A stretch of 39,026 nucleotides of DNA, taken from contig CALUMI010000026.1 of NCBI GenBank assembly GCA_944321725.1, forward strand, positions 1-39,026. Direction: 5' to 3'. The DNA is from an uncultured Muribaculaceae bacterium (GTDB lineage Bacteria; Bacteroidota; Bacteroidia; Bacteroidales; Muribaculaceae). Shown in pieces: positions 23,615-31,632 of the stretch. Both the position numbers and the translations under genes were made by a program. The notes beneath the pieces were generated by a model that saw only the letters and a program-made list of their open reading frames with translations, searched no databases and was not told where the DNA came from. Numbering within the stretch: the first letter of the stretch is position 1; every line of letters starts with the position of its first letter.

Positions 23615-24949
23615 CTACAACACGCCTTGAGCCATCATGGCTTTGGCTACTTTCATAAATCCGGCCACATTTGCGCCTTTCACATAATTCACATAACCAT
23701 CAGCCTCTGTGCCGTAACGGCAGCATTGCTCATGGATGCCTGCCATTATACCTTTAAGTTTTGCGTCAACCTCTTCCGATGTCCATGTGAGTTTCTGCGA
23801 ATTTTGAGCCATTTCCAAACCCGACACCGACACGCCTCCTGCATTGGCCGCCTTGCCCGGCGCATAAAGTATCTTGGCCTTGATAAACTCGTGGACAGCC
23901 TCAGGCGTTGAAGGCATGTTCGCGCCCTCCGACACCGCAAAGCATCCATTGGCCAGCAGCGTGCGGGCATCGTCACCGTCAAGCTCGTTCTGAGTGGCCG
24001 ACGGCATCGCTATATCGCATTTCACACCCCACGGACGACCGCCCTCGAAATACCGGCATCCGTATTTCTCGGCAAACTCGCGGATACGCCCGCGATATAA
24101 ATTTTTCAGCTCGAAAATATAGTCAAGCTGTTCGCGTGTTATCCCTTCCGGCACATAGATAGTTCCGTCCGAATCGCTCATCGTGACAACTTTCGCCCCC
24201 AACTGAAGCAACTTTTCCGCCGTATATGTGGCTACATTACCCGAGCCGGAGATGGCGACCGTCTTGCCCTTTATGTCGATACCGCGTGTGGCAAGCATAT
24301 TAAGCAAAAAATACACATTGCCGTAGCCTGTGGCCTCCGGACGAATCAACGACCCGCCAAACTCCATGCCTTTTCCCGTAAAAGTCCCGGTGTTCTCACG
24401 CGCCATTTTTTTATATGCGCCGTACATATACCCGACTTCACGCCCGCCTACACCGATGTCGCCGGCCGGCACATCGGTGTCCGGACCTATATGCCGCCAC
24501 AGCTCAGCGACAAAAGCCTGACAAAAGTGCATAATCTCCATATCCGACTTGCCTTTCGGATTAAAATCAGAGCCGCCTTTTCCGCCGCCCATTGGAAGAG
24601 TGGTCAGAGAGTTCTTAAAAGTCTGCTCAAAAGCAAGGAATTTCAAGATTGATTGGTTGACAGAGGAATGGAACCGTATTCCGCCTTTATAAGGGCCAAT
24701 CGCGTTATTGTGCTGCACACGATAGCCCATATTGTTTTGCACACGTCCCTTATCGTCTACCCACGACACACGGAATGAAAATATGCGGTCGGGTATGCAA
24801 AGCCTCTCTATCAGATTATAACGCTCAAATTCCGGATGCTCGTTATATACATCCTCTATCGAGGTAAGCACTTCTTCAACCGCCTGCAAATATTCCGGCT
24901 CATGAGGAAATCTGCGGCGCAAATCATCAATCACTTCAGTAGCTTTCAT
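23615..24949 (-). CDS. gdhA: NADP-type glutamate dehydrogenase
   Basis: 444 residues, standard for the hexameric bacterial enzyme, which makes glutamate from 2-oxoglutarate, ammonium and NAD(P)H. Catalytic and substrate lysines are present: K88 (GPYKGG), K112 (FKNSLT) and K124 (GGGKGGSDF). The catalytic Asp is D164 (VPAGDIGVGGRE). The nucleotide-binding loop is GSGNVA. NADP preference is inferred from similarity to the anabolic subfamily. The gene is monocistronic, divergent from the trpB-like gene, and is a main route of ammonium assimilation in Bacteroidales. Confidence 0.95.
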   Translation of the reverse strand: MKATEVIDDLRRRFPHEPEYLQAVEEVLTSIEDVYNEHPEFERYNLIERLCIPDRIFSFRVSWVDDKGRVQNNMGYRVQHNNAIGPYKGGIRFHSSVNQSILKFLAFEQTFKNSLTTLPMGGGKGGSDFNPKGKSDMEIMHFCQAFVAELWRHIGPDTDVPAGDIGVGGREVGYMYGAYKKMARENTGTFTGKGMEFGGSLIRPEATGYGNVYFLLNMLATRGIDIKGKTVAISGSGNVATYTAEKLLQLGAKVVTMSDSDGTIYVPEGITREQLDYIFELKNLYRGRIREFAEKYGCRYFEGGRPWGVKCDIAMPSATQNELDGDDARTLLANGCFAVSEGANMPSTPEAVHEFIKAKILYAPGKAANAGGVSVSGLEMAQNSQKLTWTSEEVDAKLKGIMAGIHEQCCRYGTEADGYVNYVKGANVAGFMKVAKAMMAQGVL

Positions 24950-24982
24950 CGTAAATGTAATTTATAGTTGTTGTTTTGGCTG

Positions 24983-24990
24983 CAAAGTTA
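24983..24990 (-). promoter_or_regulatory. -7 box of gdhA
   Basis: TAACTTTG followed by C on the reverse strand, 33 nt before the ATG. No TTTG lies at the expected -33 position, so expression may depend on a nitrogen-responsive activator (inference). Confidence 0.6.
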
Positions 24991-25126
24991 AACAAAAAAT
25001 CCGTTTTTACTGTCATTTTTCCACCTAAACAAGAATTAAGATGTCACCACAAACATATCAAACAGTCAAACCTCCCAATTACAGACATTGTTTTTCTCAT
25101 CAAAAATACATTTTTCTGAATTTTTA

Positions 25127-25159
25127 TTTGCATTATTAGAATATTTATACCTATATTTG
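25127..25159 (+). promoter_or_regulatory. Promoter of the trpB-like gene
   Basis: TTTG at 25127-25130, a 21-bp spacer, then TATATTTG at 25152-25159 followed by C. The ATG is 29 nt further on. The remainder of the gap to gdhA is AT-rich and shows no other structure. Confidence 0.75.
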
Positions 25160-25188
25160 CAATATACATTCACATAAACTATCACCTT

Positions 25189-26520
25189 ATGAAAACAGAA
25201 TCAAAAAAATTCCTGTTGCAGGAAAAGGAAATCCCCGAAGCATGGTATAACATCGTACCCGACATGAAAGTAAAACCTGCTCCGATGCTCGACCCCGCAA
25301 CAAAACGGGAATTGAAGGCAGAAGACCTGTACCCGATTTTTGCGGAGGAGCTCGCCAAACAAGAGATGAACACAACCGATCAATGGATTGAAATACCGGA
25401 AGAGGTGCGCGACATGTACAAAATATGGCGTCCTACCCCGCTTGTACGCGCCGCCGGATTGGAAAAAGCCCTCGACACACCGGCACACATATATTTCAAA
25501 AACGAGAGCGTAAGCCCTGTAGGCTCCCACAAGCTCAACTCCGCGATAGCCCAGGCATACTATTGCAAAAAACAGGGCATAACCAATATCACCACCGAAA
25601 CAGGCGCGGGACAATGGGGAGCAGCGTTGTCGCTTGCCGCCCAACATTTCGGTTTGGCTTTGGCGGTATATATGGTCAAAGTGTCGTACAACCAAAAGCC
25701 TTACCGACGCTCGATAATGCAAACCTACGGCGCGGAAGTAATAGCTTCGCCGAGCATGTCGACCAAAGCCGGAAGAAAAATAATCACCGACAACCCAACA
25801 TGTCAGGGCTCATTGGGAACGGCCATTTCAGAGGCAGTGGAGCTTGCCATGAGCACACCCAACTGCAAATACACATTGGGGTCGGTGCTCAACCACGTTT
25901 CGCTCCACCAGACCGTAATAGGTCTTGAAGCCGAAAAACAAATGGAAATGGCAGGAGAATATCCCGACATAATAATCGGATGTTTCGGAGGCGGAAGCAA
26001 TTTCTCCGGAATCTCATTTCCATTCCTGCGCCATAACCTTGCCGGAGAGCGCAACACCCGATTCATAGCTGCGGAACCCGAATCGTGCCCGAAGCTGACA
26101 ATGGGCGAATTTCGCTATGACTTCGGCGACGAGGCCGGATACACGCCGCTCATACCGATGCTCACGCTCGGCCATGAGTTCATGCCGGCCAACATCCATG
26201 CCGGCGGACTGCGCTATCACGGAGCAGGCTCGATTGTCAGCCGTCTGAAAAAAGACGGGATTATCGACGCTGTCGACATACCGCAACTCGAAACGTTCGC
26301 CGCCGCCACACTGTTTGCGCGCACAGAGGGCATCATACCCGCGCCGGAATCGTCGCATGCCATCGCCGCTGCAATCCGCGAGGCAAAAAAAGCGAAAGAG
26401 GAAGGACGGCAAAAAGTAATCCTCTTCAACCTCTCAGGACACGGACTAATCGACATGGCGTCATACGACCGCTACTTCGCCGGCGACCTTACCGACTGCA
26501 AGTACGAGCCCGCCAAATAA
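25189..26520 (+). CDS. trpB: Tryptophan synthase beta chain, TrpB2 (TrpB-like) type
   Basis: 443 residues, longer than the classical TrpB, with the extended N-terminus (EIPEAWYNIVPDM) of the TrpB2 subgroup. The PLP lysine is K115 (GSHKLNSA), the catalytic Glu E137 (TETGAGQWG) and the phosphate-binding loop GGGSN (267-271). It joins indole to L-serine to give tryptophan. No trpA or other trp gene is in the window, as is usual for TrpB2. It may therefore use free indole, for example made by gut neighbours, or pair with a distant TrpA (inference). The gene is monocistronic. Confidence 0.92.
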   Translation: MKTESKKFLLQEKEIPEAWYNIVPDMKVKPAPMLDPATKRELKAEDLYPIFAEELAKQEMNTTDQWIEIPEEVRDMYKIWRPTPLVRAAGLEKALDTPAHIYFKNESVSPVGSHKLNSAIAQAYYCKKQGITNITTETGAGQWGAALSLAAQHFGLALAVYMVKVSYNQKPYRRSIMQTYGAEVIASPSMSTKAGRKIITDNPTCQGSLGTAISEAVELAMSTPNCKYTLGSVLNHVSLHQTVIGLEAEKQMEMAGEYPDIIIGCFGGGSNFSGISFPFLRHNLAGERNTRFIAAEPESCPKLTMGEFRYDFGDEAGYTPLIPMLTLGHEFMPANIHAGGLRYHGAGSIVSRLKKDGIIDAVDIPQLETFAAATLFARTEGIIPAPESSHAIAAAIREAKKAKEEGRQKVILFNLSGHGLIDMASYDRYFAGDLTDCKYEPAK

Positions 26521-26525
26521 AAGAT

Positions 26526-26557
26526 TTTGGCGGAGAAGACGAAATACCTTATTTTTG
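26526..26557 (+). promoter_or_regulatory. Promoter of the YqaE-like gene, with flanking dyad
   Basis: TTTG at 26526-26529 (6 nt after the trpB stop), a 20-bp spacer, then TATTTTTG at 26550-26557 followed by C. Arms AATACCTT (26543-26550) and AAGGTATT (26561-26568) flank the -7 box and could form an operator or leader hairpin. Confidence 0.75.
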
Positions 26558-26587
26558 CAAAAGGTATTAACTAAAAACAATATCCGC

Positions 26588-26743
26588 ATGTCGCTATTCA
26601 GAGTATTACTTTCCATTATATTCCCGCCCCTTGCCGTAGTCGACAAGGGTTGCGGGTCTTTTTTAATCGTGTTTATCCTCACAGTATTGGGATGGATTCC
26701 CGGAGTGATAGGCGCCCTCATAATCCTCAACAAAGGCAAATAA
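26588..26743 (+). CDS. YqaE/Pmp3-family small membrane protein
   Basis: 51 residues from the ATG at 26588, which follows the promoter; an earlier in-frame start overlaps the -7 box and is excluded. The protein is almost wholly hydrophobic with two membrane segments (about 3-17 and 24-46). It has the family signature IIFPPLAVVDKGCGSF followed by LTVLGWIPGVIGALII. Members (PF01679) are inner membrane proteolipids linked to stress and membrane potential. It has its own promoter. Confidence 0.9.
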   Translation: MSLFRVLLSIIFPPLAVVDKGCGSFLIVFILTVLGWIPGVIGALIILNKGK

Positions 26744-26818
26744 CACTTTCTTTAGAATTTAGATTCCATCAGGCAAGACGCATTATCACACATTTTTCAC
26801 TGATTTTTCGGCACAGAT

Positions 26819-26849
26819 TTTGCAATAATAAAGATTGTGACTATTTTTG
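26819..26849 (+). promoter_or_regulatory. Promoter of the tmRNA gene
   Basis: TTTG at 26819-26822, a 19-bp spacer, then TATTTTTG at 26842-26849. The mature 5' end at 26883 leaves a leader of about 27 nt to be removed by processing. Confidence 0.65.
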
Positions 26850-26882
26850 AGGTCAAATCGCTTCCTATACGGGGCAGAACAA

Positions 26883-27281
26883 GGGGATGACCGGTTTTGA
26901 CAGCGTGTAGAGGCGGTATGTAAGCATGCAGAGCGATGATGGCTATGCTCTATAATCTCAGACATCAAAAATTTAACTGGCGAAAATAACTACGCTCTCG
27001 CTGCCTAACCGAAGTATAGTAAGTTAGCTTTATTCCTGCCACAGTGGCAGGAACGGGACATCACCCGATTGCCCTGCTCCGGGACGTTTCGATAAGGTGG
27101 TGCTGATAAAACCGGAGATAGGGACGCTTGTTCTCCGATAGCGTTCCGAGATTTTAGGAGATAAGCTTCAGGTTGGTGGTTCGGAGCCTGCCTGCTGCCG
27201 ACAATCAAGTCAGAACTAAGCATGTAGAAAGCATATTGTTTCCGCGTTTGGACGAGAGTTCGAATCTCTCCATCTCCACCA
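26883..27281 (+). ncRNA. ssrA: Transfer-messenger RNA (tmRNA)
   Basis: 399 nt. The ends form a tRNA-like acceptor stem, GGGGATG (26883-26889) with CATCTCC (27271-27277), followed by discriminator A and an encoded CCA. The T arm is GAGAG-TTCGAAT-CTCTC. The tag frame at 26979-27008 reads GGC then GAA-AAT-AAC-TAC-GCT-CTC-GCT-GCC-TAA, giving the tag GENNYALAA. The region between tag and T arm is GC-rich and consistent with the usual pseudoknots. It rescues stalled ribosomes with SmpB. Confidence 0.96.
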
Positions 27282-27313
27282 AAAAGAAACCGTAAAAGTT
27301 TCAAAGACACTGA

Positions 27314-27358
27314 AACACACTGAAAATCAACCTTATGGCAATTTTCAGTGTGTTTTTT
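27314..27358 (+). terminator. Terminator of tmRNA
   Basis: 14-bp perfect arms AACACACTGAAAAT (27314-27327) and ATTTTCAGTGTGTT (27341-27354) with a 13-nt loop and a run of T to 27358. Confidence 0.9.
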
Positions 27359-27557
27359 AGTTTCTTTCAGCTCTTTTTGATTTCACGAAAATAGTACATA
27401 AATTTACGGATATACTCCAACTATACTTAAATCACCGACACTTAACACTGCAAAAAGCATCCATCCACCAAGATAAATAATGAGTTAAACAAACCTGAGT
27501 CGCTTACATACCAGCATAACTGAATATAATCTATTGAAAAATAAAACTATAATGGAG
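27359..27557. other. AT-rich gap between tmRNA and the DUF4160/DUF2442 pair
   Basis: About 200 bp of AT-rich DNA with no coding frame or RNA structure I can support. It contains no visible second copy of the tmRNA 3' end, so no attachment-site duplication is evident inside the window. Confidence 0.5.
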
Positions 27558-27588
27558 TTGTCATATATGTAAACTTCTCCTATATTTG
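27558..27588 (+). promoter_or_regulatory. Promoter of the DUF4160/DUF2442 pair
   Basis: TTG at 27558-27560, a 20-bp spacer, then TATATTTG at 27581-27588. The ATG is at 27615. Confidence 0.7.
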
Positions 27589-27614
27589 TACATGCAATAA
27601 AAGAGATAACACTT

Positions 27615-27872
27615 ATGCCGGAAATATGCAGATTTTTTGGAATTATAGTAAGCCTTTACTGGCGAGACCATAATCCGCCACATATTCATTTTGAATATGG
27701 TGATTATCAATGCTCAATTAGTGTACTGGATAGGATTGTGGACGGTCAGGCACCAGCAAAAGTTATAGCAAAAGTCAACGAATGGATTGACTTGCATGAA
27801 GCTGAAATACTCACTTTGTGGGAAAAGGCTCAAAAAGGAGAGAAATTGAATAAAATAGAACCGTTAAAATAA
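27615..27872 (+). CDS. DUF4160 small protein
   Basis: 85 residues. The N-terminal half carries the DUF4160 signature: start MPEICRFFGI, then WRDHNPPHIHFEYGDY with conserved His and Glu. The C-terminal half is helical and Lys-rich. DUF4160 genes usually sit directly before a DUF2442 gene, as here, and the pair is often discussed as a toxin-antitoxin candidate; activity is not established to my knowledge. Its bases are richer in A and T than the neighbouring genes, and it lies directly after ssrA, a common island insertion site, so horizontal gain is plausible. Confidence 0.88.
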   Translation: MPEICRFFGIIVSLYWRDHNPPHIHFEYGDYQCSISVLDRIVDGQAPAKVIAKVNEWIDLHEAEILTLWEKAQKGEKLNKIEPLK

Positions 27873-27878
27873 TTGTTT

Positions 27879-28112
27879 ATGCTACGTGTCATTGATGTAG
27901 ATTATATCAAAGATTACAAACTTCTCATAACATTCAACAATGGAAGCAAAAAAGAAGTGGATTTGAAACCTTATCTTACAGGAGAAGTTTTCGGTGAGTT
28001 ATTGGATAAAAACAAGTTCATCCAATACGGTTTGACACGAACCACTATCGAGTGGGCCAACGGTGCTGATTTCGCACCGGAATTTCTAAATGAAATAGGC
28101 ACCGCACACTAA
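27879..28112 (+). CDS. DUF2442 small protein
   Basis: 77 residues from the ATG at 27879; the in-frame TTG at 27873 adjoins the previous stop and is less likely. The protein has the DUF2442 pattern: DVDYIKDYKLLITFNNGSKKEVDLKPYL, then a C-terminal TIEWANGADFAPEFL. It begins 6 bp after the DUF4160 stop, so both are in one transcript. DUF2442 proteins may be the antitoxin or DNA-binding partner of DUF4160, but nothing in this sequence proves it. Confidence 0.87.
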   Translation: MLRVIDVDYIKDYKLLITFNNGSKKEVDLKPYLTGEVFGELLDKNKFIQYGLTRTTIEWANGADFAPEFLNEIGTAH

Positions 28113-28199
28113 TTTTTCAATTGAGCAGACAACTCATAAAATTGGCCGCTTCGTGCCATATTATAGACTAAACACGTAAAAATTGGCAAACCGAAAGAG

Positions 28200-28847
28200 A
28201 TGCAACGATACAAAGCATACCTCTTTGATTTCGACTATACTCTCGCCGACTCGTCGCGCGGGATAGTGATGTGTTTCCGCCATGTGCTCGATCTGCACAG
28301 GCACAGCGGCATAACCGACAACGAAATAAAACGGACAATCGGCAAGACACTCGAAGAGTCGTTCTCAATACTGACAGGGATTACCAATCCGACGACACTC
28401 GCCGCCTACAAAAAAGAATATGTCGCCAAAGCCGACACGTGCATGACCGACAACACCCGGCTTTTCCCGGAAACTGCCGACGTGCTGCGCACATTAAAAG
28501 AACGCGGGACATCGATAGGAATAATCTCCACCAAATTCCGTTACCGCATATTGGACTTGATGAACAGGCATTTTCCTGCCGGTTTTTTGGACATAGTTGT
28601 AGGCGGAGAAGACGTAAAAGCGCCGAAGCCCTCACCCGAGGGATTGCTCTATGCGGTTGACAAGCTCGGATGCCGCGCCGAAGACACTCTCTATATCGGC
28701 GACAGCACAGTCGACGCGCTGACAGCCGAAGCCGCCGGTATCGACTTTTTCGGAGTGACACACGGAGCGACCACCGCAGAGGAACTCTCCCTTTATCCTC
28801 ACATCGCCACAGCTCCGGATCTTACTCCGCTCATCATTACAGATTGA
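28200..28847 (+). CDS. HAD-superfamily phosphatase (phosphoglycolate phosphatase-like)
   Basis: 215 residues. HAD motifs are present: I is DFDYTL with the nucleophile D10 and acid/base D12; II is ISTK; III is KPSPEGLLYA; IV is GDSTVD. A helical cap domain occupies about 18-85, as in Gph/PpaX-type enzymes. It would hydrolyse a small phosphomonoester; phosphoglycolate is a guess from family similarity. The start at 28200 is preceded by GAAAGAG, an acceptable ribosome site. The 3' end overlaps the convergent beta-barrel gene by 11 bp. Confidence 0.88.
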   Translation: MQRYKAYLFDFDYTLADSSRGIVMCFRHVLDLHRHSGITDNEIKRTIGKTLEESFSILTGITNPTTLAAYKKEYVAKADTCMTDNTRLFPETADVLRTLKERGTSIGIISTKFRYRILDLMNRHFPAGFLDIVVGGEDVKAPKPSPEGLLYAVDKLGCRAEDTLYIGDSTVDALTAEAAGIDFFGVTHGATTAEELSLYPHIATAPDLTPLIITD

Positions 28848-29427
28848 AGCGATAGCCTACGGTGATACCGATTGTGCGGTTCTGCCAACCGGGAGTGTCT
28901 TTAATTGTCGACGTCAGTCCGAGAGTATAGCGGGCATCGACAAACACACCGATTTCGCTCTCGTATCCCAAACCGAATACCAACCCGAAATCTACAGGCA
29001 CTTTATCGCCGTTCGCAACGGCCAAACCGCCATCATATTTCAAAGGAATACCCAACTGCGGACCGGCCTGCAAATTGAAGCCCGTGCATGGAAAAAATTT
29101 CAAAAGCACAGGAATATCCACATAATGTTGGCGTATCTTAACGCCTTTCTCGGCAACATTACCGGCATTGTCGGTAATATACAAATCGTCCCAATCCAAT
29201 CCGCGCATAGTGTAAAGCACCTCACCTTGCAGGTCAAACCACTTGTTGATTTGATAAGTGGCCGCGGCCCCAATATTGAAGCCCGTAAGACTCGACGGAT
29301 TACCTCCGTATGCCTCCGGGAAATTCACTTTCGACCAATTCACCCCTATTTTCGGAGCCACGCTCCACTGCGCCTCAGCCAGAAAAGCTACCGCCGCAAT
29401 CATTATCGACAACACAAAACGTTTCAT
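28837..29427 (-). CDS. Small outer membrane beta-barrel protein (OMP_b-brl_2 type)
   Basis: 196 residues with a signal peptide cleaved after AEAQ (about residue 20). The pattern is typical of the PorT/OMP_b-brl_2 family: an opening WSVAPKIGVNWSKV strand, YVDIPVLLKFFP, LQAGPQLGIPL, and a closing IGITVGYRFNL. These eight-stranded barrels are common and mostly uncharacterised in Bacteroidetes. Monocistronic as far as can be seen; I found no clear TAnnTTTG box close to its start. Confidence 0.85.
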   Translation of the reverse strand: MKRFVLSIMIAAVAFLAEAQWSVAPKIGVNWSKVNFPEAYGGNPSSLTGFNIGAAATYQINKWFDLQGEVLYTMRGLDWDDLYITDNAGNVAEKGVKIRQHYVDIPVLLKFFPCTGFNLQAGPQLGIPLKYDGGLAVANGDKVPVDFGLVFGLGYESEIGVFVDARYTLGLTSTIKDTPGWQNRTIGITVGYRFNL

Positions 29428-29563
29428 AGTCCCAAAGTTTTAATCTACCAATAAAACGTGGCAACACAATACTTTATTATTTCATCAGCCTTAAATTAAA
29501 TTTCAAATACGCATCACAAGCCTCAACAAGGCTCTATATTCTATGCCGGGCTATATGTTGGAT

Positions 29564-29610
29564 AAAAAAGTATCTTGCCTGCCGATAGATTATTGACAGG
29601 CAAGATACTT
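29564..29610 (-). terminator. Terminator of the polysaccharide utilization operon
   Basis: 14-bp perfect arms, AAGTATCTTGCCTG (29568-29581) and CAGGCAAGATACTT (29597-29610), with a 15-nt loop. On the reverse strand a run of T follows (29569-29564). It lies about 30 nt after the oxidoreductase stop. Confidence 0.9.
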
Positions 29611-29640
29611 ACAAACCTATTAATTAAAACCGACAAAAAC

Positions 29641-31632
29641 CTATTCAACCGGTTTAAACAATACGGCATCGGCAGCCACTATACCGTCAGCCCCTTTGTC
29701 GGATATCTCAACATAGCATCCCGGCGACAGCACAAAACGTCCTAAAGCCACCCATTCGCCCAAGGTCTGCCCCACAACCGCGACAGAATGGATGTCGACT
29801 TTACAGTCAACCGCCTCAACGCCATTATTGACCACAACTGTCATAGAAGAAGTTTCATTGTCAATTTTAGGGACATACATGTAAACGTCATACTCTCCCT
29901 TTTCGCCCACCGCAGGCTTGAATTTCATTGAGAATTTATTGCCTTTAAGCACATTGCCTACATTGAAATCAGGCCCGTATGCGCGATATGAGTCATTATA
30001 GGGTTCCCATGCGCCCGTCTTTTCAACGCAATCGGAATCAAGATTGTCAACCAATATTTCAGGAGCAGACCCGTCCATTAAAGGATTTTCTTCCAAATAT
30101 TCCATCAACAAGGATGAATCCACATCCTGAACCGCTTCCGAGCCGTCAATCGCGCGGCTTGCAGCAAGGCCGGCCACCTGTCCGAGCACCATGAACACCG
30201 GTTCCATACGGATTGAGCCGTAGGCTATATGCGAGGCCGACAGACACACCGGCACCAACAGATTTTCCACTTCCCCGCGTTTCGGCACAATGGCACGATA
30301 AGAAATAGGATAAGGAGGAAATCCGCCTACCTCAACATTCCCCTCGTTTTTCACCATTCCGTCCACCACATGGCGGTCACAGTTATGAGAGTCCATCGTA
30401 TAAGCCGCCATTCCAACGGGGTCGCTCACCGTAGCGCGTCCTTGACAATGATGCTGTGTCATCACCACATCTCCAACCATGCGGCGTGCCTCGCGCACAT
30501 AAAGCTGGGGCGACCAGTTCCCATTATCGGTGTATTCATCCTTAGGATACCCCCAGCGCAGCATATCTTTGCGGATAAACTCCGGCACGCGACTGTCGTG
30601 ACCAACAAAATAAAGCAGACCTTTCGTGTACTCCTCGTGGCGGCGTATTATCTCCCTCCGCTCCTGATAGCTCGCTTCCGGATAATCCCAATTCATCCCA
30701 ATCATATCAGTAGAGAAACCGTTGCGATTGTTGATGTCGGTCTTTCCGCCAGGCATCCGGCTCCATATAAAGATGTCGTCGAGCGATTTCCAAGGTTGTA
30801 CCTCTTTTTGGCGCAAAAGCAGCTCATAGCGTGTCGAGTCGTAGCCGGCAGGACGTGTAATCGGCACCATGTTGTCGGGGTCATCGGTCAAGGCTATACG
30901 ATAGTTATAAGCCTGAATCTTCTTGTCGCCCGTGCCGTTTGCCGCGACAGGCTCACCACTTATCCCCCACAGCAATCCGCTATCCGGATTTCCCGGCTCC
31001 TTGTAAGGGTCAACGCCATCCGGAAATTGGTGCCCGTCGAGCATCTGCACACCGTTATAGGTTTCGCCATAAACACTGTTGTCCTCCCTGCCTACTGTAT
31101 ACGATACTCCGGCTTTTGCCATCAAATCGCCCTCATAGCTGCAATCAATAAACATTTTTGCGGCAACATGCAAACCCTCGCGCGAGCCATCGGCTGCCAC
31201 AGCGTCGATAGACATTACAACACCGTTTTCCACATACGCGTCATCGATATAATAGCCGTACTCTATATCGATTTTCGCGCGGTCTATATAATCATTGAAA
31301 ATCTCCTCAGCCACATGCGGCTCGAAAATCCATTGCTCGAATTTACCGTAATGCGCTCCGACACGACGGTAAAAATCGCGGGCAAGCCCCGTGACAACGT
31401 ATTTGTTGCCGATATCGGTCAATCCCAATCCTCCGGAGCTCATTCCTCCCGGATGATAGCCGGGGTCAACCACAATAACCGACTTGCCATCCATTTTCGC
31501 CGTATACGCCGCTATCACACCCGCCGAAGTCGCTCCATACACACAGACATCAGCCTCACGCGCCTCTGCGGCAATCATCGGCAACGGCATCAAGCATACG
31601 CACGCTATTCCTGTCAACGACCTGAAATTCAT
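29641..31632 (-). CDS. Exported FAD-dependent oxidoreductase with C-terminal golvesin/xanthan-lyase-like domain
   Basis: 663 residues with a signal peptide cleaved near residue 22. The FAD-binding Rossmann fold starts the mature protein (ADVCVYGATSAGVIAAYTA, then E/D-type VVDPGYHPGGMSSGGLG). This is the FAD_oxidored (PF12831) family, in which the flavin is used on an unknown, probably sugar-like, substrate. The last 130 residues (about 525-660; DNLDSDCVEKTGAWEP ... DAVLFKP) resemble the golvesin/xanthan-lyase CBD-like domain. It is the last gene of the PUL operon and its ATG overlaps the preceding stop by 4 bp. A role in oxidising a released sugar or lactone is inference. Confidence 0.85.
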   Translation of the reverse strand: MNFRSLTGIACVCLMPLPMIAAEAREADVCVYGATSAGVIAAYTAKMDGKSVIVVDPGYHPGGMSSGGLGLTDIGNKYVVTGLARDFYRRVGAHYGKFEQWIFEPHVAEEIFNDYIDRAKIDIEYGYYIDDAYVENGVVMSIDAVAADGSREGLHVAAKMFIDCSYEGDLMAKAGVSYTVGREDNSVYGETYNGVQMLDGHQFPDGVDPYKEPGNPDSGLLWGISGEPVAANGTGDKKIQAYNYRIALTDDPDNMVPITRPAGYDSTRYELLLRQKEVQPWKSLDDIFIWSRMPGGKTDINNRNGFSTDMIGMNWDYPEASYQERREIIRRHEEYTKGLLYFVGHDSRVPEFIRKDMLRWGYPKDEYTDNGNWSPQLYVREARRMVGDVVMTQHHCQGRATVSDPVGMAAYTMDSHNCDRHVVDGMVKNEGNVEVGGFPPYPISYRAIVPKRGEVENLLVPVCLSASHIAYGSIRMEPVFMVLGQVAGLAASRAIDGSEAVQDVDSSLLMEYLEENPLMDGSAPEILVDNLDSDCVEKTGAWEPYNDSYRAYGPDFNVGNVLKGNKFSMKFKPAVGEKGEYDVYMYVPKIDNETSSMTVVVNNGVEAVDCKVDIHSVAVVGQTLGEWVALGRFVLSPGCYVEISDKGADGIVAADAVLFKPVE

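Noticed and set aside
27005..27310. Reverse-strand open frame of about 100 codons
   Set aside because: It is antisense to the tmRNA; the apparent protein is a well-known type of annotation artefact and has no domain.
27282..28199. Integrated island with duplicated att site at ssrA
   Set aside because: No second copy of the tmRNA 3' end and no integrase gene is visible in the window, so only the weaker suggestion of acquired genes is kept.
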